Shown: positions 39,890 through 49,010 of the stretch, piece by piece
Layout of the letters: each line of letters begins with the position of its first letter
How positions within the stretch are numbered: position 1 is the stretch's first letter
NCBI RefSeq assembly: GCF_019977275.1
Contig: NZ_AP024650.1
Location: 3,720,001 to 3,784,000, forward strand
Source: Arthrobacter sp. StoSoilB19
GTDB lineage: Bacteria; Actinomycetota; Actinomycetes; Actinomycetales; Micrococcaceae
Direction: 5' to 3'
DNA: 64,000 bases
Notes under the pieces: model-generated
What the model saw: only the letters and a program-made list of their open reading frames with translations
Databases searched by the model: none
Told to the model about the DNA's origin: nothing
Made by a program: the position numbers and the translations under genes

Positions 39890-41287
39890 ATGCGCGAGCC
39901 GAACAACACCACCACCATGGCTGGCGGCCCCAACGCCGCCCGGATAAATGCAGAGCTCGTAGCCCGTCTCGAAAGGCTTCCGCTCACCCGGCGTCTGACC
40001 CTGATCCGCGTGATCATCGGGTCCGCCACGTTCTTCGACGCCTACACCGTCCTGGCCATCGCCTTCGCCATGCCGCAGCTGTCCACGGAATGGCACCTGA
40101 CGGCCGGGGAGATCGGGATGATCCTGTCAGCCGGATACGTCGGCCAGATCTTCGGCTCACTCTTCTTTGGCCAGCTGGCCGAAAGGATCGGCAGGCTTCC
40201 CGTCCTGCTCATCACCATCCTGCTCTTCGTCTCCATGGACGTCGCCTGCCTGTTCGCGTGGGGCGCCGCGTCGATGATCGTCTTCCGCTTCATCCAGGGC
40301 ATTGGAACCGGTGGTGAGGTCCCGGTGGCCAGCGCCTACATCAACGAATTCGTTGGAGCGAAAAAGCGCGGCAGGTTCTTCCTCCTCTACGAGGTCATCT
40401 TCCCCGTGGGCCTCATGTTCGCCGGCATCGCCGGGTACTTCCTTGTCCCGGTGGTGGGCTGGAAGGCGATGTTTATCGTCGGCATCGTCCCCGCCCTGCT
40501 CACCATTCCCATGCGCTGGCTGATGCCCGAATCCCCCCGCTGGCTCGCCTCCCGGGGACACGTCAACAAGGCAGACATGGTTGTCACCATGCTGGAAAAT
40601 GAAGCCCGAAAAGCAGGCCACGCCCTTTCCGAGCCCGTTGTGCGCCCCGTGGACCCGAAAGCGACCGCCCGGACCGACTGGCGCGAACTCTTCTCAGGCA
40701 TCTACCGCAAACGCACGCTCATGATCTGGATGCTTTGGATCTGCGTCTACATGGTCAACAACGGCCTTATCACCTGGCTCCCAACGCTCTATAAGCAGAC
40801 CTTCAACCTCCCGCTTCAGGCCAGCCTTGCCTACGGCTGGGTGACATCGGCAGTAGGCGTCGTGGCGTCCATCCTGTGCGCGCTCCTCATCGACCGCGTG
40901 GGCCGCAAGCGCTGGTACTCATGGGCATTCCTCGCCGCTACGGTCCCGCTGGTAGTGCTCACCGCCCTCGGCGCCGTCTCCGCCACGCAGGTTGTGGTGT
41001 TCGCCAGCATCGCCTACGCCATCCTCCAGACCATCTCGTTTTCCCTCTACCTCTACTCGGCCGAGCTCTACCCGACGCGTCTCCGCGCCATCGGCACCGG
41101 ATTCGGAAGTGCCTGGCTTCGGGCAGGCTCCGCGATCGGGCCCATCCTGGTCGGCTGGATCGTGGACAATTACGGGGTCAGCTACGTCTTCACGGTCTTC
41201 GCCGCAGTCGCGCTCATCGGTGGACTGGTCACCATCTTCTTTGCCATCGAAACCAAGGGCCGGGTCCTCGAGGAACTCTCGCCCTGA
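39890..41287 (+). CDS. MFS transporter, sugar-acid/aromatic-acid type
   Basis: The 465-residue product has twelve hydrophobic segments, FFDAYTVLAIAFAMPQL in the first, GQLAERIGRLPVLL in the 2-3 loop, RFIQGIGTGGEVPVASAYINEFVG and RYPESPRWL-like MPESPRWLASRG at the centre. These are found in the sugar porter and aromatic-acid:H+ symporter families. GGAGAAGGAGG lies upstream of the ATG. It probably imports the substrate of the DapA-family enzyme under LacI control. Confidence 0.9.
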   Translation: MREPNNTTTMAGGPNAARINAELVARLERLPLTRRLTLIRVIIGSATFFDAYTVLAIAFAMPQLSTEWHLTAGEIGMILSAGYVGQIFGSLFFGQLAERIGRLPVLLITILLFVSMDVACLFAWGAASMIVFRFIQGIGTGGEVPVASAYINEFVGAKKRGRFFLLYEVIFPVGLMFAGIAGYFLVPVVGWKAMFIVGIVPALLTIPMRWLMPESPRWLASRGHVNKADMVVTMLENEARKAGHALSEPVVRPVDPKATARTDWRELFSGIYRKRTLMIWMLWICVYMVNNGLITWLPTLYKQTFNLPLQASLAYGWVTSAVGVVASILCALLIDRVGRKRWYSWAFLAATVPLVVLTALGAVSATQVVVFASIAYAILQTISFSLYLYSAELYPTRLRAIGTGFGSAWLRAGSAIGPILVGWIVDNYGVSYVFTVFAAVALIGGLVTIFFAIETKGRVLEELSP

Positions 41288-41312
41288 CCCGCACCACAAC
41301 CACAAAAACAAG

Positions 41313-41354
41313 GAAACGTACGACGCCGGGCGGGCACCCGCCGTCGTACGTTTC
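41313..41354. terminator. Hairpin terminator, ACGACG family
   Basis: GAAACGTACGACG (41313-41325) pairs with CGTCGTACGTTTC (41342-41354), with an inner CGGG/CCCG. T-rich sequence follows. It lies between the convergent transporter and SRPBCC genes and can serve both. Confidence 0.88.
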
Positions 41355-41366
41355 TGTTTGCCAGGT

Positions 41367-41849
41367 CTACAACTGGCCGGTGGGGCCGCTGTCCTTGACT
41401 TCGCCACGCCAGCCTCCGGTTTCGGTGCCGCGCGATTCAACGAAGTCCTTGAACTTGCGCATGTCCGCCTTGACCTGCATCTTGTCGATCTTCAGCGCCG
41501 CGCCTGCCTTTTCGGTGACGGTTTCCGGGGCCCATTCGAAATGGACTTTGACCTTGGTGTGAGTAGCGTCCAGCGGCGTGAACCTGACGATACCGGCATG
41601 CGACTTGCCGTCGACGCTGCGCCAGGCGATCCGGTCATCGGGCTCCTGGTCGACAATTTCAGTGTCGAACTCCCGCCTGACGCCACCCACCTTGGTAACC
41701 CAGTGGTTGGTGGTGTCCGTCAGCTGGGTTATCGATTCCACTCCGGACATGAACCGCGGAAAGGATTCGAACTGGGTCCACTGGTTGTAAGCGGTACCCA
41801 CCGGGACGGCGACTTCAACGGTCTCTTCAACCTCTTCGAAGTGTTCCAT
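41367..41849 (-). CDS. SRPBCC family protein (polyketide cyclase/COQ10-like)
   Basis: The 160-residue product has a START-like fold pattern: VEETVEVAVPVGTAYNQWTQFESFPRFMSGVESI, then WRSVDGKSHAGIVRFTPLDATHTKVKVHFEW and a helix KIDKMQVKADMRKFKDFVESRG. It belongs to the cyclase/dehydrase group common in actinobacteria and probably binds a hydrophobic ligand. It stands alone between two hairpins. Confidence 0.88.
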   Translation of the reverse strand: MEHFEEVEETVEVAVPVGTAYNQWTQFESFPRFMSGVESITQLTDTTNHWVTKVGGVRREFDTEIVDQEPDDRIAWRSVDGKSHAGIVRFTPLDATHTKVKVHFEWAPETVTEKAGAALKIDKMQVKADMRKFKDFVESRGTETGGWRGEVKDSGPTGQL

Positions 41850-41977
41850 CTGCTTCCTCCTTATGACGGACGGCCGCAGCGACAGACCGGCAGCACTGGC
41901 CTTCCTGCCAGTCAGGCAGCCGCCACCCCAGCACGATAAGTCCGGCAGCTATCTGTGTCCAGAGCCTTGGAATTCCC

Positions 41978-42017
41978 AAGCGGACGACGGCGGGTGGGCG
42001 CCCGACGTCGTCCGCTT
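41978..42017. terminator. Hairpin terminator, GACGACGGCGGG family
   Basis: AAGCGGACGACG (41978-41989) pairs with CGTCGTCCGCTT (42006-42017), inner CGGG/CCCG after one mismatch. It lies downstream of the metallophosphoesterase gene (minus strand). Confidence 0.85.
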
Positions 42018-42028
42018 CCGGTTGGTGC

Positions 42029-43084
42029 CTACCCGCTGAAGGCGACCTTTTCCCAACTCAGGACGTCCTCACCCGTGGCGCTGTTGCCGGCCACAGTGAA
42101 GCGCACATAGTCCACGGCGTTGTTGGCGCCGTCCACGGTGATGCGCCGCAGGTTGTCCGCTGGGGCCGAGCCGTAGATGCCCAGCCACGGCGATCCCGCG
42201 GCGAGGGGCTGGTTCTCCGCGAAGACGTGGCTGTCACCGTTGATGAGGTAGACCGGTGCGTCGAAGTGGTTGGTTTCCTCGACGATCGCCTGCACGATCC
42301 CGCGGAAGCCGGAGACGGTTTCGGGATTGGCGGTGGCGTCGGCCAGGAGGAAAGGGTCGAACATGTCGGCCTGCTGCATGAGCACCACCGCGCGCTCATT
42401 GCTGCGCCTGGCGTCGGCGAAGGTCTGGTGGATCTGGGTGATGACGGCGTCCGTCCGGTGCTCCACCTCCGCCAGCTGCTCCGGGGTGGGTTCTGTCTTG
42501 CCCAGGCCCGTCCACGGCAGGAGGGAGTTGTTGCTGCCCTGGACGTTCAGGACGGAGAAGGCCACCCGGTTCTTGGTGAAGCGGACGTCCTCGGGCAGGC
42601 CCAGGTTCGCCTGGGACTTCACCGGCATGGTGGCGCCGAGTGTCTTGCCGGGCTGGTTGAAGAAGACCTCCCGCAGTTTGTCCAGACGTTCCAGCGGGTT
42701 GTAGGCGCCGTTGTTGGCGCGGTGGCAGTCCACCCATTCGTTGTCGCCAGGCGTGTAGACCAGCGGGTGGGTGAAGGTGTCGAACTGGGAGCGGATGTAG
42801 GAGAAGTACCCGTCGGAGCAGACGGAGGAGCCGTTCTTGATGTCGCCCACGTGTGCTACAAACTTCAGGTCCTTGTCGGCGTTGAGGTCCTGGATGCGGG
42901 ACGGGAACTTGGCGATCTCGGTTGCGCCGTAGGGGATGTCGCCGATCGCGGCGAAGGTGAAGGCCTGGTTGTTGTCGCTGCTGCTGTCCGCAGCCTGTAT
43001 TCCGGCGAATGCGGGCTGGGACGCAAGGAGGCCAAGCGCCAGGGTGAGTGCCGCCGTCGTAATTTTCAAAGTCTTTGTGGGCAT
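42029..43084 (-). CDS. Secreted metallophosphoesterase
   Basis: The 351-residue product has a Sec signal (MPTKTLKITTAALTLALGLLASQPAFA) and calcineurin-like phosphoesterase motifs: AAIGDIPYG, FVAHVGDIKNGSS, YTPGDNEWVDCH and YLINGDSHVFAENQPL. These give the two-metal site Asp, Asp, Asn-Glu and His. It should act outside the cell on phosphate esters. It probably belongs with the next upstream phospholipase-like gene (27-nt gap) in a phosphate-scavenging group. Confidence 0.88.
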   Translation of the reverse strand: MPTKTLKITTAALTLALGLLASQPAFAGIQAADSSSDNNQAFTFAAIGDIPYGATEIAKFPSRIQDLNADKDLKFVAHVGDIKNGSSVCSDGYFSYIRSQFDTFTHPLVYTPGDNEWVDCHRANNGAYNPLERLDKLREVFFNQPGKTLGATMPVKSQANLGLPEDVRFTKNRVAFSVLNVQGSNNSLLPWTGLGKTEPTPEQLAEVEHRTDAVITQIHQTFADARRSNERAVVLMQQADMFDPFLLADATANPETVSGFRGIVQAIVEETNHFDAPVYLINGDSHVFAENQPLAAGSPWLGIYGSAPADNLRRITVDGANNAVDYVRFTVAGNSATGEDVLSWEKVAFSG

Positions 43085-43111
43085 GTGATTGCTCCTGTTT
43101 CTGCTAAATGC

Positions 43112-43987
43112 CTAGGCGCCGCGGGCGGTGAGGAACTGCTGGAGGCCGGCGAGGTCGTCGGTGTTGATGTGGTCCACGCCGGCGTCGGCCAGTTCGGTCC
43201 AGACGGCGTCGCGGGCGGCGCCGGGCTGGTCCGGGGTGGCCCAGAAGCGGACGCGGTAGCCGTTGGCGTGGGTGGCAACGAAGGCGCGCAGCTTGGTCCG
43301 CTCGGATTCGGGCATGGGGCCCACGCCCTGCCAGGTGAAGAGCTTGGTCCAGTTGTCGCTGACCAGGGGCATCAGGGCGGCGGGGAGGCCTGAGGCGAGG
43401 TCCGTAGAGCGGCCGTCGTAGAAGCTGAAGCGCTGGGTCTGTGCCTGCATGGTGGCCAGTGGGCGGTTGCCGCTGATGACGGCGGTCACCGGGCCGGTCT
43501 TGACGTTGCCGTTGGTGTAGCGGCTCATGATGCCGCGGTGCTCGGACAGTTCCTGTTCGACGGCGGCGTAGGTGGCCTCGCCTTCGCTCTTGATGTCGAT
43601 CAGGAGTTGGAGGCTGCCGTCCCACTGGGGGTAGACGCTGTGGCCGGGCTGGCTGCGGACCAGGTCCTGGAGCGGGTCGAGGTAGAGGCTCTCGAGCGTG
43701 ACGCCCTGCTTGGCGTCGGCGAGGTCGTGGGCCACCCGCAGTTCGCCGTCCACAAGCCACACGTCCGCCTCGACGCTGGTGAAGCCGTGCTCCAAGGCGT
43801 CGAACAGGGGCCGGTCATGCTCGTAATCATTGTGGGCGTGTGTCCCGGCAAGCGGCTGGCCGACGACGACGGGAGCCGGCCTGGGTGCCTCAGCCGGGGC
43901 TTGAGTCTGCGCCTGGGCGGGGGCTACGGCTGTCCCGGCAAGGGAAGCGAGGATGGCGACGGTGGCGAGGGTGCTTTTCACGAACAC
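43112..43987 (-). CDS. Secreted phospholipase C/glycerophosphodiester phosphodiesterase-like (AIM6-type)
   Basis: The 291-residue product has a signal peptide (VFVKSTLATVAILASLAGTAVAPAQA) and a PLC-like TIM barrel: GTHAHNDYEHDRPLFDALEHGFTSVEADVWLVDGELRVAHDL with the catalytic His and Glu/Asp, LLIDIKSEGEAT, and INTDDLAGLQQFL at the end. This N-terminus is typical of the AIM6-like branch. The GTG start at 43987 has AGGAG 7 nt upstream; the ATG at 44167 would precede the signal peptide and is unlikely. Confidence 0.85.
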   Translation of the reverse strand: MFVKSTLATVAILASLAGTAVAPAQAQTQAPAEAPRPAPVVVGQPLAGTHAHNDYEHDRPLFDALEHGFTSVEADVWLVDGELRVAHDLADAKQGVTLESLYLDPLQDLVRSQPGHSVYPQWDGSLQLLIDIKSEGEATYAAVEQELSEHRGIMSRYTNGNVKTGPVTAVISGNRPLATMQAQTQRFSFYDGRSTDLASGLPAALMPLVSDNWTKLFTWQGVGPMPESERTKLRAFVATHANGYRVRFWATPDQPGAARDAVWTELADAGVDHINTDDLAGLQQFLTARGA

Positions 43988-44295
43988 GGAGTACTCCTGG
44001 TGCGTCGGGGATGTCTGCCCGGCCGGGGTGTGACGGGCGGAAGGGTGCCCGAACAGCTTGCTGTGCCTGCTGGAACGGTTTGGAGCGCTTTGGTTGATGG
44101 TGGGTAAACGGAAGGGAACAACAGGCCGGTCCCTACAGGACCGGCAGCCTGCTTCCAAGACCGGCACGGATGTCTACTTCACTTCCAAGACCGGCACGGA
44201 TGATTGCTCCACGTGGCGCCGTGGTTGGACGCGGTCCTGGCTGTGCCGGGGCGCACACCAACGGAGCACGCCGACGGAGAGCATGAATACCCCGG
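43988..44295. other. Intergenic region with a 21-bp direct repeat
   Basis: These 308 nt lie between two minus-strand genes and serve as promoter region for the phospholipase-like gene. I see no gene. A 21-bp perfect direct repeat (starts CTTCCAAGACCGGCACGG) occurs at 44152-44172 and 44182-44202, period 30 nt; see the repeat entry. Confidence 0.5.
44152..44202. repeat. Tandem 21-bp direct repeat, 30-nt period
   Basis: Two perfect copies start at 44152 and 44182, separated by 9 nt. The 30-nt period equals nearly three helical turns, so two bound proteins would lie on one face of the DNA. It is about 170 nt upstream of the phospholipase-like GTG. It could be regulatory or a small duplication. 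Confidence 0.7.
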
Positions 44296-45750
44296 CTATG
44301 ACGCAGCCAGATAATCCACGCATACTGCTTCCAAGAGGCTGCCTTCTCCGGGCAGGAAGCCCGGCGGCCACAGTGACGGTTCCCGGTCCGGTTGTTCGGC
44401 GTTGTATTGGCGCCCGGTGGGCGAGATCCAGCCGGGTGGTTCGTTCCTGGCGGCTGGTCCGGGGCTCCAGCCCGTTCGGTGCTTGAGCCTGTGGTGCTTG
44501 GGGCACAGCTGACCCAAGTTGCTGATTCCGGTAGTTCCGCCATGTTCCCAGGCTGTGAGGTGGTCTGATTCATTATCCAGGCTGGCGTTGCTGCAGCCGG
44601 GAAAAGTGCATTTTCCATCGCGCATCCGCAACCACCGCTTCAGTGATTCCGGGAGGCGGTAGCTGGTCCGGCTGATTTCCAGCGGTGCCCCGTCCCGGGG
44701 ATCCACGAGGACCCGGTAGAACGAGCCGGCACCTTCCGTGACGAGCCTTCGGGCCATCGACGCCGGGATGGGTCCGTAACCGTCAAGCTCTGCGGGCTCG
44801 TCCGCGGTTCCGAGGAGTGAAAACACCGGCACGGTGACCAGCACGTCGGCTTTAAGGGAGGGCGCCGCGCCAACTGCCTGGGCTGGATTGCCCAACAGCA
44901 ACCCCGCAGCCACATCCGCCCTGAGCTGGGCAAGCGTCCGCGGTTCATCCGGGCCCTGCAGGCCGCGGGCCATGGCGGACATCCTGTTCCAGACCGCGCA
45001 TGCCGTGTCCGCCCGCATGTACAGCGAGACCCATGCCATTCCGTCCCGGTCCAGGGAGTACTCCATCCGCCGGTCCCCTGCGCACTTCGCGTGCCTCGAA
45101 TCCAGGGACTCCGGGTGATGCCGTTCCCGCCAGGAACGGACTTTCCGACGAAACCGGGCCGGCACCAATTCACCAGCAGCGGCTCCCCTGGCCGCGTTCG
45201 GTGCCTCCGGGTCAAGGAAGTGAGCTTCCAATGAAGCGGTCGCAGCGGGGTTGAGGCCAGAGGTTTCGTCCACAAGGATCCGTGCGTGCTGCCAGGAAAT
45301 GCTTCCGTCCTGGAGCGCATCCAGCGTCGACGGCAAAGAGCTGGTCAGCGCCTGGGCTTCCCCCAAAAGTGCAGACGCGGCACGTTCACCGATGGTGAGG
45401 ACGCAGGAAACCTCTGCCACCAGGCTCATTTCCCGCGCCGACGATTCATAGGCACTTTGCGCCGGCCCTTCCAACGCCTCTGATGCCTCTGCGTAACCGG
45501 CCAGCAATTGGACCTTCGCCGCGGCTGTGGCAGCTTCGATCCGGGCCACCACCGCCAGGCCGTCCAGGCAGGACTCGGAAAGTTCCCGCAGAGGATCATG
45601 GCCAGCCAGGCCGTCACCACGAGCCGACGCTTCCGAGGAACGGGCAAGGACTCCGGCCATCTCGTTCACCAGTCCGGCCAGGGAGGTGACGGCAGCCGGC
45701 AACCCGGCCCTGCGTCCCGCGTCCACAACCGCTCCGGTTTCCATACCCAA
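44296..45750 (-). CDS. DUF222 and HNH endonuclease-signature protein
   Basis: The 484-residue product has a DUF222 (13E12-repeat) region (about 50-340, helical with QDGSISWQHARILVDET) and a C-terminal HNH domain: RMRDGKCTFPGCSNASLDNESDHLTAWEHGGTTGISNLGQLCPKHHRLKH with the Cys pair and His residues. Multiple paralogues per genome are usual in actinobacteria; their role is unclear, possibly mobile or DNA-repair related. It interrupts an otherwise phosphoesterase-rich neighbourhood. Confidence 0.92.
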   Translation of the reverse strand: MGMETGAVVDAGRRAGLPAAVTSLAGLVNEMAGVLARSSEASARGDGLAGHDPLRELSESCLDGLAVVARIEAATAAAKVQLLAGYAEASEALEGPAQSAYESSAREMSLVAEVSCVLTIGERAASALLGEAQALTSSLPSTLDALQDGSISWQHARILVDETSGLNPAATASLEAHFLDPEAPNAARGAAAGELVPARFRRKVRSWRERHHPESLDSRHAKCAGDRRMEYSLDRDGMAWVSLYMRADTACAVWNRMSAMARGLQGPDEPRTLAQLRADVAAGLLLGNPAQAVGAAPSLKADVLVTVPVFSLLGTADEPAELDGYGPIPASMARRLVTEGAGSFYRVLVDPRDGAPLEISRTSYRLPESLKRWLRMRDGKCTFPGCSNASLDNESDHLTAWEHGGTTGISNLGQLCPKHHRLKHRTGWSPGPAARNEPPGWISPTGRQYNAEQPDREPSLWPPGFLPGEGSLLEAVCVDYLAAS

Positions 45751-46046
45751 ATGCTGTCACTGGGGTCTGACAATTCGAGTTCCGATTCAACCTGTCCACC
45801 GTGCTGAGGCAAGCGATTGTGTTCATCAGGACATCGGCGCCCACATCTCCAGCCATGGTTCTTCGGGGCCCATGCGCTGAACGGGGCGGCCAGGACTGTG
45901 CATCCGCGCCACCTGGCCTTGCCATCATCGGGAGGCAGACATGGGAGGTATCCGTCAGTTGCCCGGGAGCAAACACTTGGGAAACTGCAGGCGAACTCCC
46001 GGACGGAAAGCCCAATCCGCTACTGGCGAGTAGGAATACTCGAATT

Positions 46047-47699
46047 ATGAACACTTACACTCGTCGTCAAATGCTAAGGTCCGCAGCGGTGGTTGCGGCA
46101 GCGGGTGGCAGTGGCTCGCTTTGGGCCGGGACCGCCGCGGCCAGCGCGGCCGCAGCTGGTACGGGAATTTTCGCCTACGGTGTTGCCTCGGGCGACCCGT
46201 TTCCTGACAGCGTGCTGCTCTGGACACGGGTCACGCCGTCACCTGAGGCCCTGCCCGGGAGCGGGCTGGGCCCGGAGGTCACGGTGGGGTGGGAAGTCGC
46301 GGCTGATGCAGACTTTAGAAAAATAGTTGCCCGCGGCATCGCCAACGCCAGCCCGGCCAGGGACCACACGGTCAAGGTTGTTGCGCCCCGGCTCTCCCCA
46401 GGCACCAGTTACTGGTTCAGGTTTACCTTGGGGCAATCAGTTTCCCCCGTGGGCAGGACCCGAACAGCACCCGCCGCCGGTACCCCCGTGGACCGGCTGA
46501 AGTTTGGCGTGGTGTCATGCGCCAACCTGCAGGCCGGCTATTTTTCCTCTTACCGCCACCTCGCCGCCCGCGGAGACCTCGACGCCGTGCTTCACCTCGG
46601 CGATTACCTCTACGAATACGGGCCTGGCGAATACCAGGCACGTGACGTGGTGGTCCGTCCCCACGAGCCTGCCCACGAAATGACGCAGTTGGCCCACTAC
46701 CGCCGCCGGCACGCACAATATAAGACCGACCCGGACCTGCAGTCGCTGCACGCCGCCGCGCCGTTCATCGTGACCTGGGACGACCACGAATCGGCCAACG
46801 ACGCCTGGAAGGGCGGCGCGGAAAACCACACTGAGGGAGCCGAGGGAGCGTGGGATGAGCGTTTTGCCGCGGCACATCAGGCCTACGCCGAATGGATGCC
46901 AGTGCGGTACGAACCTGGCGGCCAACTTTACCGGCGGTTGGACTTCGGTTCCCTGGCCAGCTTGTCCATGCTGGATTTGCGCTCCTACCGCGATCATCAG
47001 GCCGCCAACGCAGCCGACCCCACAGTCGACAGCCCTGACCGCAGCATCACTGGCGCCGCACAGATGGACTGGCTCCTTGGCAACCTGAAGTCCACTGGCC
47101 CGCAATGGAAGCTGGTCGGCAACCCGGTCATGATCACGCCAGTGCGCGTCCCGTCATCGCTGAGCACGGCCGAACTGGGCGGGGTGCAGAAACTTATGGG
47201 CGGCACCACCATCGACGGGGCGCAGATCAACGTCGACCAGTGGGACGGCTACGAGGCGGACCAGCACCGCGTCATCAGCCACCTGCGGGACAACGCGGTC
47301 AAGGACACTGTGTTCCTGACCGGCGACATCCACTCCGGCTGGGCATGCGACATCCCGGCCGATCCCGCCACCTACCCCGTCACGGGCGATTCCGTGGCGG
47401 CCGAACTTGTCTGTACTTCGGTGACGAGTGACAACCTGGACGACATCCTCAACGTGCCACCCCGTACGGTCTCCGTCGGCGTCGAGAGCGCCATCAAGGG
47501 GGCAAACCCGCACGTGAAGTACCTCGATTTCGACTCGCACGGCTATTCCGTCCTGGACGTCACGCCCGGCGGAGTGCGGATGGATTGGTATGTCCTCGCC
47601 GAGCGAACTTCCGCCGGCTCAGGATCCACCCTGTCCACCTCGTTTAATATCGCAGCCAACACCGGCAAAGTAACGCCGGCACAAGGAGGCCTCTCTTGA
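46047..47699 (+). CDS. PhoD-like alkaline phosphatase/phosphodiesterase
   Basis: The 550-residue product carries a Tat signal (MNTYTRRQMLRSAAVVAAAGG, twin Arg 6-7), an N-terminal Ig-like domain (FAYGVASGDPFPDSVLLWTRVTP) and the PhoD phosphatase domain: FGVVSCANLQAGYFSSYRHL, DAVLHLGDYLYEYG, YRRRHAQYKTDPDLQSLHAAAPFIVTWDDHESANDAW and VFLTGDIHSGWACD. These give the Ca/Fe site. It acts extracellularly in phosphate acquisition. The ATG at 46047 begins the Tat motif; AGGA is 11 nt upstream. It overlaps the next gene by TTGA. Confidence 0.93.
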   Translation: MNTYTRRQMLRSAAVVAAAGGSGSLWAGTAAASAAAAGTGIFAYGVASGDPFPDSVLLWTRVTPSPEALPGSGLGPEVTVGWEVAADADFRKIVARGIANASPARDHTVKVVAPRLSPGTSYWFRFTLGQSVSPVGRTRTAPAAGTPVDRLKFGVVSCANLQAGYFSSYRHLAARGDLDAVLHLGDYLYEYGPGEYQARDVVVRPHEPAHEMTQLAHYRRRHAQYKTDPDLQSLHAAAPFIVTWDDHESANDAWKGGAENHTEGAEGAWDERFAAAHQAYAEWMPVRYEPGGQLYRRLDFGSLASLSMLDLRSYRDHQAANAADPTVDSPDRSITGAAQMDWLLGNLKSTGPQWKLVGNPVMITPVRVPSSLSTAELGGVQKLMGGTTIDGAQINVDQWDGYEADQHRVISHLRDNAVKDTVFLTGDIHSGWACDIPADPATYPVTGDSVAAELVCTSVTSDNLDDILNVPPRTVSVGVESAIKGANPHVKYLDFDSHGYSVLDVTPGGVRMDWYVLAERTSAGSGSTLSTSFNIAANTGKVTPAQGGLS

Positions 47700-48967
47700 G
47701 CTCATCAACCCATCAGAACCCAGGACGCCGGCAGTTCCTGAAACTCGCCGCCGCAGGAGGTTCCGCCGTCGTGCTTTCCGCCGCCCATGGGGCGGCATGG
47801 GCAGCACCCGCCGCCGAACGTGTGCGAAGCTACGTGCTGGTGGTGGACGGCTGCCGCCCAGACGAAATCTCCACCACGCTGACCCCACGGCTGGCCGCGC
47901 TCCGGGCCGCTGGCACCAACTTCCCGGCAGCCCGGTCGCTCCCCGTCATGGAGACCATTCCAAACCACGTGATGATGATGACGGGTGTCCGTCCGGACCG
48001 CTCCGGGGTCCCTGCCAACTCCATCTTCGACAGCACGGAAAGTGTGGTCCGCGACCTCGACCGGCCCACCGACCTGCACTTTCCAACTATTTTGGAGCGT
48101 TTGCAGGAGCGCGGACTTACCACGGGGTCTGTACTCAGCAAGAAGTACCTTTACGGCATTTTCGGAACCCGAGCCAGCTACCGCTGGGAACCCCAGCCGC
48201 TTCTCCCGGTAACCGGCCACGCACCCGATCTGGCCACGATGGACGCCTTGCTGGCCATGGTCAGCGGGCCGGACCCCGACTTCGTGTTCACCAACCTGGG
48301 CGACATCGACCGGGTGGGGCACTCCGACCTCACCGGCACCACGCTGCGGGCGGCACGCGAGGCCGCGCTGATGAACACTGACCAGCAGGTGGGACGTTTC
48401 GTCGATCACCTCAAGGGCACGGGCAAATGGGAGTCGAGCGTGATCATGGTGCTTGCTGACCACTCCATGGACTGGTCCATTCCCACCAATGTGGTTTCCG
48501 TCGACCTGATCCTGCAGGCACGCCCTGACCTCCAGGCCAACATCAGGATCGCCCAAAATGGCGGGGCGGACCTGCTGTACTGGACCGGTTCCGAAGCGGA
48601 CCGCCTTGCGGGATTGGCCGCCGTCGAACAGCTTGTGGACGCGCATGAGGGAGTGCTGTCAGTACATAAGCCCGGCGAACTCCGGCTCGGGGCCGAGGCG
48701 GGAGACCTGGTGGCCTATTGCCGGGCGGGCTGGCGCTTCTCCGACCCGTACGTGATCTCAAATCCGATTCCCGGTAATCACGGACATCCCGCCACGGAAC
48801 CTATCCCCTTCTTCATTACCGGCGGCAGCCCCAAGGTAGTCGCGGGGGTTTCTTCGGATCCGGCCAGGACGGCCGACGTGGCGCCGACCATTGGCGCGAT
48901 CTACGGACTCAACCCACCGGCCGGCGGCTATGACGGGGCTTCCCGGGCAGGAGCACTTGGGCTTTAA
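47696..48967 (+). CDS. Secreted alkaline phosphatase-superfamily phosphodiesterase/nucleotide pyrophosphatase
   Basis: The 423-residue product starts at TTG 47696 with AAGGAGG upstream and has a Tat signal (GRRQFLKLAAAGGSAVV, twin Arg 11-12). The catalytic domain shows VLVVDGCRPDEI with a metal Asp, a threonine-type nucleophile segment in METIPNHVMMMTGVRPDRSGVPAN, LGDIDRVGHSD and IMVLADHSMDW with metal Asp/His pairs. It is coupled to the PhoD-like gene by a TTGA overlap, so both are probably exported as partners for organic phosphate use. Confidence 0.9.
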   Translation: MSSSTHQNPGRRQFLKLAAAGGSAVVLSAAHGAAWAAPAAERVRSYVLVVDGCRPDEISTTLTPRLAALRAAGTNFPAARSLPVMETIPNHVMMMTGVRPDRSGVPANSIFDSTESVVRDLDRPTDLHFPTILERLQERGLTTGSVLSKKYLYGIFGTRASYRWEPQPLLPVTGHAPDLATMDALLAMVSGPDPDFVFTNLGDIDRVGHSDLTGTTLRAAREAALMNTDQQVGRFVDHLKGTGKWESSVIMVLADHSMDWSIPTNVVSVDLILQARPDLQANIRIAQNGGADLLYWTGSEADRLAGLAAVEQLVDAHEGVLSVHKPGELRLGAEAGDLVAYCRAGWRFSDPYVISNPIPGNHGHPATEPIPFFITGGSPKVVAGVSSDPARTADVAPTIGAIYGLNPPAGGYDGASRAGALGL

Positions 48968-48972
48968 GCGGC

Positions 48973-49010
48973 CGGCATGGCACGCGGCCGCACAGCCGCG
49001 TGCCATGCCG
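48973..49010. terminator. Bidirectional hairpin terminator
   Basis: CGGCATGGCACGCGG (48973-48987) pairs perfectly over 15 bp with CCGCGTGCCATGCCG (48996-49010), loop of 8. It fills the gap between two convergent stops (48967 and 49011). Its sequence is unrelated to the GACGACGGCGGG hairpins. Confidence 0.88.

Noticed and set aside
45801..46046. N-terminal extension of the PhoD-like protein
   Set aside because: The Tat signal starts at 46047; upstream residues are not signal-like and lie in the promoter region.
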